Assembly: GCA_009733575.1 (NCBI GenBank)
Contig: ML769385.1
Coordinates: 18,329-82,328, forward strand
From: Gymnopus androsaceus JB14
Taxonomy: Eukaryota; Basidiomycota; Agaricomycetes; Agaricales; Omphalotaceae
Direction: 5' to 3'
Length of the DNA stretch: 64,000 bases
Part shown: one piece after another, positions 59,985-64,000 of the stretch
Layout of the letters: each line of letters begins with the position of its first letter
How positions within the stretch are numbered: the stretch's first letter is position 1
Notes under the pieces: generated by a model
What the model saw: only the letters and a program-made list of their open reading frames with translations
The model's database searches: none
What the model was told of the DNA's origin: nothing
Position numbers and translations under genes: made by a program

Positions 59985-62900
59985 ACCTCTGGGGAATTAT
60001 TCCTGAACGCATCCGCTCTTTCTACTTACGAACGATCTCTTACTATACCATTAGTTACAGAAATTCCGATCCTCGATGAATCGGAAAATACTTCCTCTCT
60101 TCTCAAATTCTTAACACTTGTTGACTCTGGTTCTACAGACTGTTTCATTGATTTCCAATATGTTGCGCAAAATGATATTCCTACCTCTCCAATTCCACCA
60201 ATCAATTTACGACTTTTCGATGGTTCACTTTCGCCGACACCGATATCGCAGATCGCGAACTTAGATGTTTGGTTCCCTTCCGAGCGAGCTTATTTCGCTC
60301 ACCTTCTTCGTCACATCGTTAGACTCGACCTGCAAAGCCGTTCTAGGTTATAGTTTCTTGACCCGCTACAATCCGTTGATTGACTGGGAATCCAGAAACA
60401 TTACATTCCGAAAACCCTCTAAAGTCGACGTCTCGCCGACGAATTCGGTCGATCATTTCGATCGGTCCGAAACAGATTCTTCCCTTCAGGAAAATCATCT
60501 ATTCCAAAAGTCGCTCCTGTTACAGGATCGCCTTGCGGAAATCACTCTCGAACTATCCCTCGACCTTTATCCGAGAAGTTCCCTTACGAACCAATCTACT
60601 CCTATCCATCGGTGATTCACCAACGAGCTTCGAAACTCGACTCCAACGACATCGACATCGCTTTCGTCAGCGCTGCAGCTTTCCACCGGATCTGTAAGGA
60701 TTCCGGGGAAGAGCCATTGCTTCTGCGGGCTATCCGTTCGGAAACAATTGCACGCGCGGCGGCCACAGATCAGCCGCACAAAGAAGACGTGGGTGTTCCT
60801 AAGGAATACCATGATTTTCTAGACGTCTTCGATGAAATCGAAGCCGATGTCCTTGCTGAACACCGACCATACGACCTCAAAATTGAATTGGAGGAAGGTG
60901 CTGAACCTCCACTCGGCCGCATCATTCCGCTTTCGCCGAGAGAACAAGAAGCCCTTCGTGAATTCCTGGATACGCATCTGAAAACTGGTTTTATCGCACC
61001 ATCGAACTCGCCGCACGGCGCTCCGTCTCTTCGCACCGAAGAAAGACGGAAAGCTTCGACTTTGCGTCGATTTCAGAGGTTTGAAACAAAATCACGACAG
61101 AAGGATCGCTATCCGTTACCGCTAATATCAGATCTCCTTGACGCGCCTAAAAAAGCGCGCATCTACACCAAAATTGACCTCAAACACGCTTATCACCTCG
61201 TGCGCATTAACAAGGGAGACGAATGGAAAACTACCTTTCGTACCCGCTGGGGTTCCTACGAATGGAATGTTATGCCTTTCGGGCTCACCAATGCTCCCGC
61301 CGCCTGGCAGCCATTTATCAATGACGTTCTCGCCGACATGATAGACGTCAACGTCATTGTGTACCTCGACGACATCCTCATCTATTCCGACAATGAGGAA
61401 AGTCATCGAGACCATGTCCGCGAAGTTCTCCGCCAACTCCGCAAACATCAATTATTCGCTAACGCCAGCAAATGCGAATGGAGCATTGACACGGTTGAAT
61501 ATCTGGGTTACATTATGTCGCCAGCCGGTCTTACCATGGCCGCCGACAAAGTACGAGCAATCGTCGACTGGCCGACACCTAGAAAGGTTAAAGATGTTCA
61601 GTCATTTCTTGGCTTCGCAAATTTCTATCGTCGTTTTATTTACAATTATTCCGACATCGTCGTACCATTGACTCGCCTCACTTGAAAGAGTGTCGATTGG
61701 GTCTGGTCGATCGAATGTCAAGAAGCTTTTGAAAAGCTTAAATGGGCTTTTACCCATGCTCCAATCTTAGCTCACTGGGAGCCCGATCGTCCACTCATCG
61801 TCAAAACCGACACCTCCGATTATGCTCTTGCAGCAATTCTTTCGATCGTCCTCGCCGACGGCGAAGTCCATCCAATCGCTTTTCTCTCCCGCACGTTCCA
61901 AGCTGCAGAACTCAACTATGACACCCACGACAAAGAACTTTTAGCAATCTTTGAGGCTTTTAAAGCCTGGCGACACTACCTTGAAGGTTCCGGCGATCCG
62001 ATCGACGTCGTTACCGACCACAAAAACCTCGAATATTTCTCAACAACAAAAATTCTGACGAGGCGACAAGTTCGATGGTCGGAATACCTTCACCAGTTCA
62101 ACATGGTAATTCGCTTCCGCCCGGGTAAATTAGGAGAGAAACCGGATTCGATCACTAGATGGTGGGATGTCTATCCGAAAGAGGGGGATATCGGCTACGC
62201 GCAAGTTAATCCTCACAATTTCAGACCCATATTCACTAACGAGCAATTAACCGTTTCACTTCAAGCGACCTTTCTCGAAGGTCCCGCCCTTCGCGCGTCG
62301 ATTGTCCTAGACATCGATGCTTTGCACCAAGCAATTCGACTTGCTCTTCCGCTCGATCCCGAATCCGCCACCAGTCTCGAACTAGCGAAGGATCCCTCCA
62401 AACCTCGATGGGAACTGAAACCAGATGGATTACTACGCTTAGATGAGTGGATCTATGTTCCAAATCATTCCGATCTCCGTCTTCAAGTTCCTCGTTATTT
62501 TCATGATCATCCACTTTCCGGTCATTTCGGCCAAAACCGCACTCTCGAAGCTATTAGACGATTGTACACTTGGCCAAAAGTCCGCGAATTCGTTCGCGAC
62601 TATGTCGGTTCATGTACCACCTGCGGTCGAAACAAACCGCATCATCATCGCCCTTTACGGTCTTCTTAAACCTCTTCCTGTTCCAGTCCGACCTTGGGAT
62701 TCCATCTCAATGGACTTTATGAACAAACCTTCCAAAATCATGGTATTTATACGCAGCCATCTTAGTGGTTGTCGATTGCGCATCGAAACAAGGCAATATT
62801 CATTCCTTGGCGACAAGAATCACTTCCGAACAGCTAGCCGATCTATTCTGATTCATGTGTTCTCCAAACCATGGAGTCCCAAGTCACGTAACTTCAGATC

Positions 62901-63780
62901 GTGGCACTGATTCGTTTCTGCTTCTTCCGAGCCACTCGGTCAATCTCTATTGATGAATCTCCACCTATACTTCTGGGTATGCATCCCCGAAAAGCAGACG
63001 GACAAAACGAAAGATTAACCAAACATTGGAACAGTACATTCGGATCTATTGCTCCTACCAGCAAGATGACTGGTCGGACTTGCTTCCGATCGCAGAATTC
63101 GCTTACAACAATGCTCCTAATGCATCTACTGGTCTTTCGCCTTTTTTCGCTAATAAGGGTTATCATCCGAGTATCACTATCCAACCCGAGATCGATATAA
63201 CGCTCAGACCTTGCTCGCGACTTTGTCGTTAATCTCGATGAAGTTCATAAATTCCTTCGCGACGCAATCGCTGATGCACAAGTTCGTTATAAAGAACAAG
63301 CGGATCGCAAACGATTCCTGCGCCAGAATTTGCGATCAATTCCGAAGTTTTTGTTCTGGCTAACATATCAAATCCACCCGCCTACCGACAAATTCGCGAA
63401 AGTAAATCTTGGATCTTTTCGAGTTACCTCCCTCGTCCCGAGTTCATGTGGCATATCAGAACTCAAACTTCCGAAATACTCTCCAGCCGCATTCACCCAG
63501 TTTTCCATGTATCTCAATTGGAGCGCAGTAAATCCGAAATCAAATCCCTGGACGTGTTCAAGCAGGCACCTCCCCCTGATCGAAGTCGATGGCGAAGATG
63601 TTTACGAAATCGCCGAAAGTTACTCAATTCGAAAATCGATCGTCGCTTACCGCCGCTGTCCACTTTGGGCACTACGTACCGCGGTATGGGGTATGAAGGC
63701 AGCTGATGATGAATCGCATGGGTCGGCCCGGCGATGAACTTCAACCGATGAGATGGTCGAAGCGTTCCATTGCCGATACC
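59985..63780 (+). pseudogene. Ty3/gypsy pol (protease, RT, RNase H, integrase, chromodomain), broken
   Basis: In order: a retropepsin-like protease with VDSGSTDCFID (about 60,120-60,155); reverse transcriptase from about 60,700, with DRYPLPLISDLLDAPKKARI, FKTDL-equivalent YTKIDLKHAYHLVRINKGDE, GLTNAPAAWQ and VYLDDILIYS (the catalytic YLDD). RNase H follows with LIVKTDTSDYALAAILS and VVTDHKNLEYFS. The integrase zinc-binding segment reads HPLSGHFGQNRTLEAIRRLY plus CTTCGRNK, its core has MDFM and DGQNERL, and a chromodomain-like end contains VYEIAESYS / LNSKIDRR / YEG. An in-frame TGA stands at 61,683-61,685 and several frameshifts lie at 60,300, 62,670-62,900 and 63,210-63,440. Domain order with the terminal chromodomain identifies a chromovirus-type element. 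Inactive copy. Confidence 0.85.
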
Positions 63781-64000
63781 GCAGCGAAACCCAATCCTCA
63801 ACTCCGATCTTCTTATCCGTATGTTTCCATTATCCCCCTTTCTTCTTTCCGTTTCAACGGGAATAAGTATTCGCTATGAAGTAATTGAGGCGAACTTATT
63901 TCCGATTAAATTCTTCCAGCGATGAACTCTAGTTTGCCGTATTTAAACCCTCCCATATTACTCATTCAACAAATTCACGCAAGAAACTATTATCAATTAT

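Larger units (their letters stand above)
57592..64000 (+). mobile_element. Chromodomain Ty3/gypsy LTR retrotransposon, incomplete at window end
   Basis: The 5' LTR (57,592-58,098), gag and pol lie in this window. After the chromodomain (to about 63,780) the sequence continues as AT-rich 3' region without a visible second LTR. It is inserted into the 3' part of the DUF6532-like gene, so the DUF6532 decay and this insertion are nested events. The likely 5-base target duplication would be CATC-like at 57,587-57,591, but cannot be checked without the other end. Confidence 0.82.

Noticed and set aside
63780..64000. 3' LTR of the retrotransposon
   Set aside because: No match to the TGTTATGATCC start before the window ends.

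Overview
The window is nuclear DNA of a filamentous fungus, almost certainly an Agaricomycete (mushroom-forming Basidiomycota). The genes carry many short spliceosomal introns of about 45-60 bases with GT...AG ends. The families are typical of that class: F-box-like proteins, DUF6534-type seven-helix proteins, DOPA 4,5-dioxygenase-like proteins, a Plavaka-type transposase, a DUF6532-like gene and a chromodomain Ty3/gypsy retrotransposon. There is no operon structure. No tRNA, rRNA or CRISPR array was found by eye.

Left part (1-13,700): a duplicated and decaying block. An F-box gene remnant followed by an NAD-dependent epimerase (SDR) gene occurs at about 5,500-8,355 (copy B) and as a deletion derivative at 1-1,545 (copy A). 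Between the copies lie an apparently intact gene with an HELGH metallopeptidase-like motif and relics of two housekeeping genes, ribosomal protein uL3 and a rearranged actin. To the right of copy B are one intact and one frameshifted DOPA-dioxygenase-like gene, a further F-box gene, a 290-bp palindromic MITE and a local direct repeat.

Middle part (13,700-34,260): mostly ordinary genes. They are a seven-helix membrane protein facing a geranylgeranyl diphosphate synthase, an acidic nuclear-type protein, an F-box gene, an MFS (monocarboxylate-type) transporter, a DUF6534-type protein, a small membrane/coiled-coil protein, a probable secreted protein, a 389-residue coiled-coil protein and an old-yellow-enzyme (OYE) gene.

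From 32,780 to 42,740 a two-gene unit (OYE plus an N-terminal CxxC / F-box protein, both on the minus strand) has been amplified. Three OYE copies and two complete-length F-box copies alternate, with a remnant of another F-box copy at the left edge and a related F-box copy at 19,102-20,903. Copies differ in their state: intact, altered at the start codon, truncated, or riddled with single-base insertions.

Right part (43,600-64,000): an ADP/ATP translocase gene (intact), two unassigned degraded ORFs, a beta/gamma-crystallin-like small secreted protein, then a transposon-rich zone. This zone holds a PD-(D/E)XK-like gene interrupted in its first exon by a polyadenylated retroposed element, a decayed Plavaka transposase carrying a non-autonomous hAT insertion, and a decayed DUF6532-like gene cut by a chromodomain LTR retrotransposon. 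The retrotransposon's 5' LTR and gag-pol are here, but its 3' end is beyond the window.

The window reads as a record of recent gene turnover and nested insertions, not as one coordinated pathway. I did not find a convincing new multi-gene system. The most distinctive signals are the OYE/F-box co-amplification with unusual OYE active-site residues, the paired housekeeping-gene relics, and several very clean small insertions with visible target-site duplications. All alignments were done by eye between paralogous segments of this window or against remembered family motifs.
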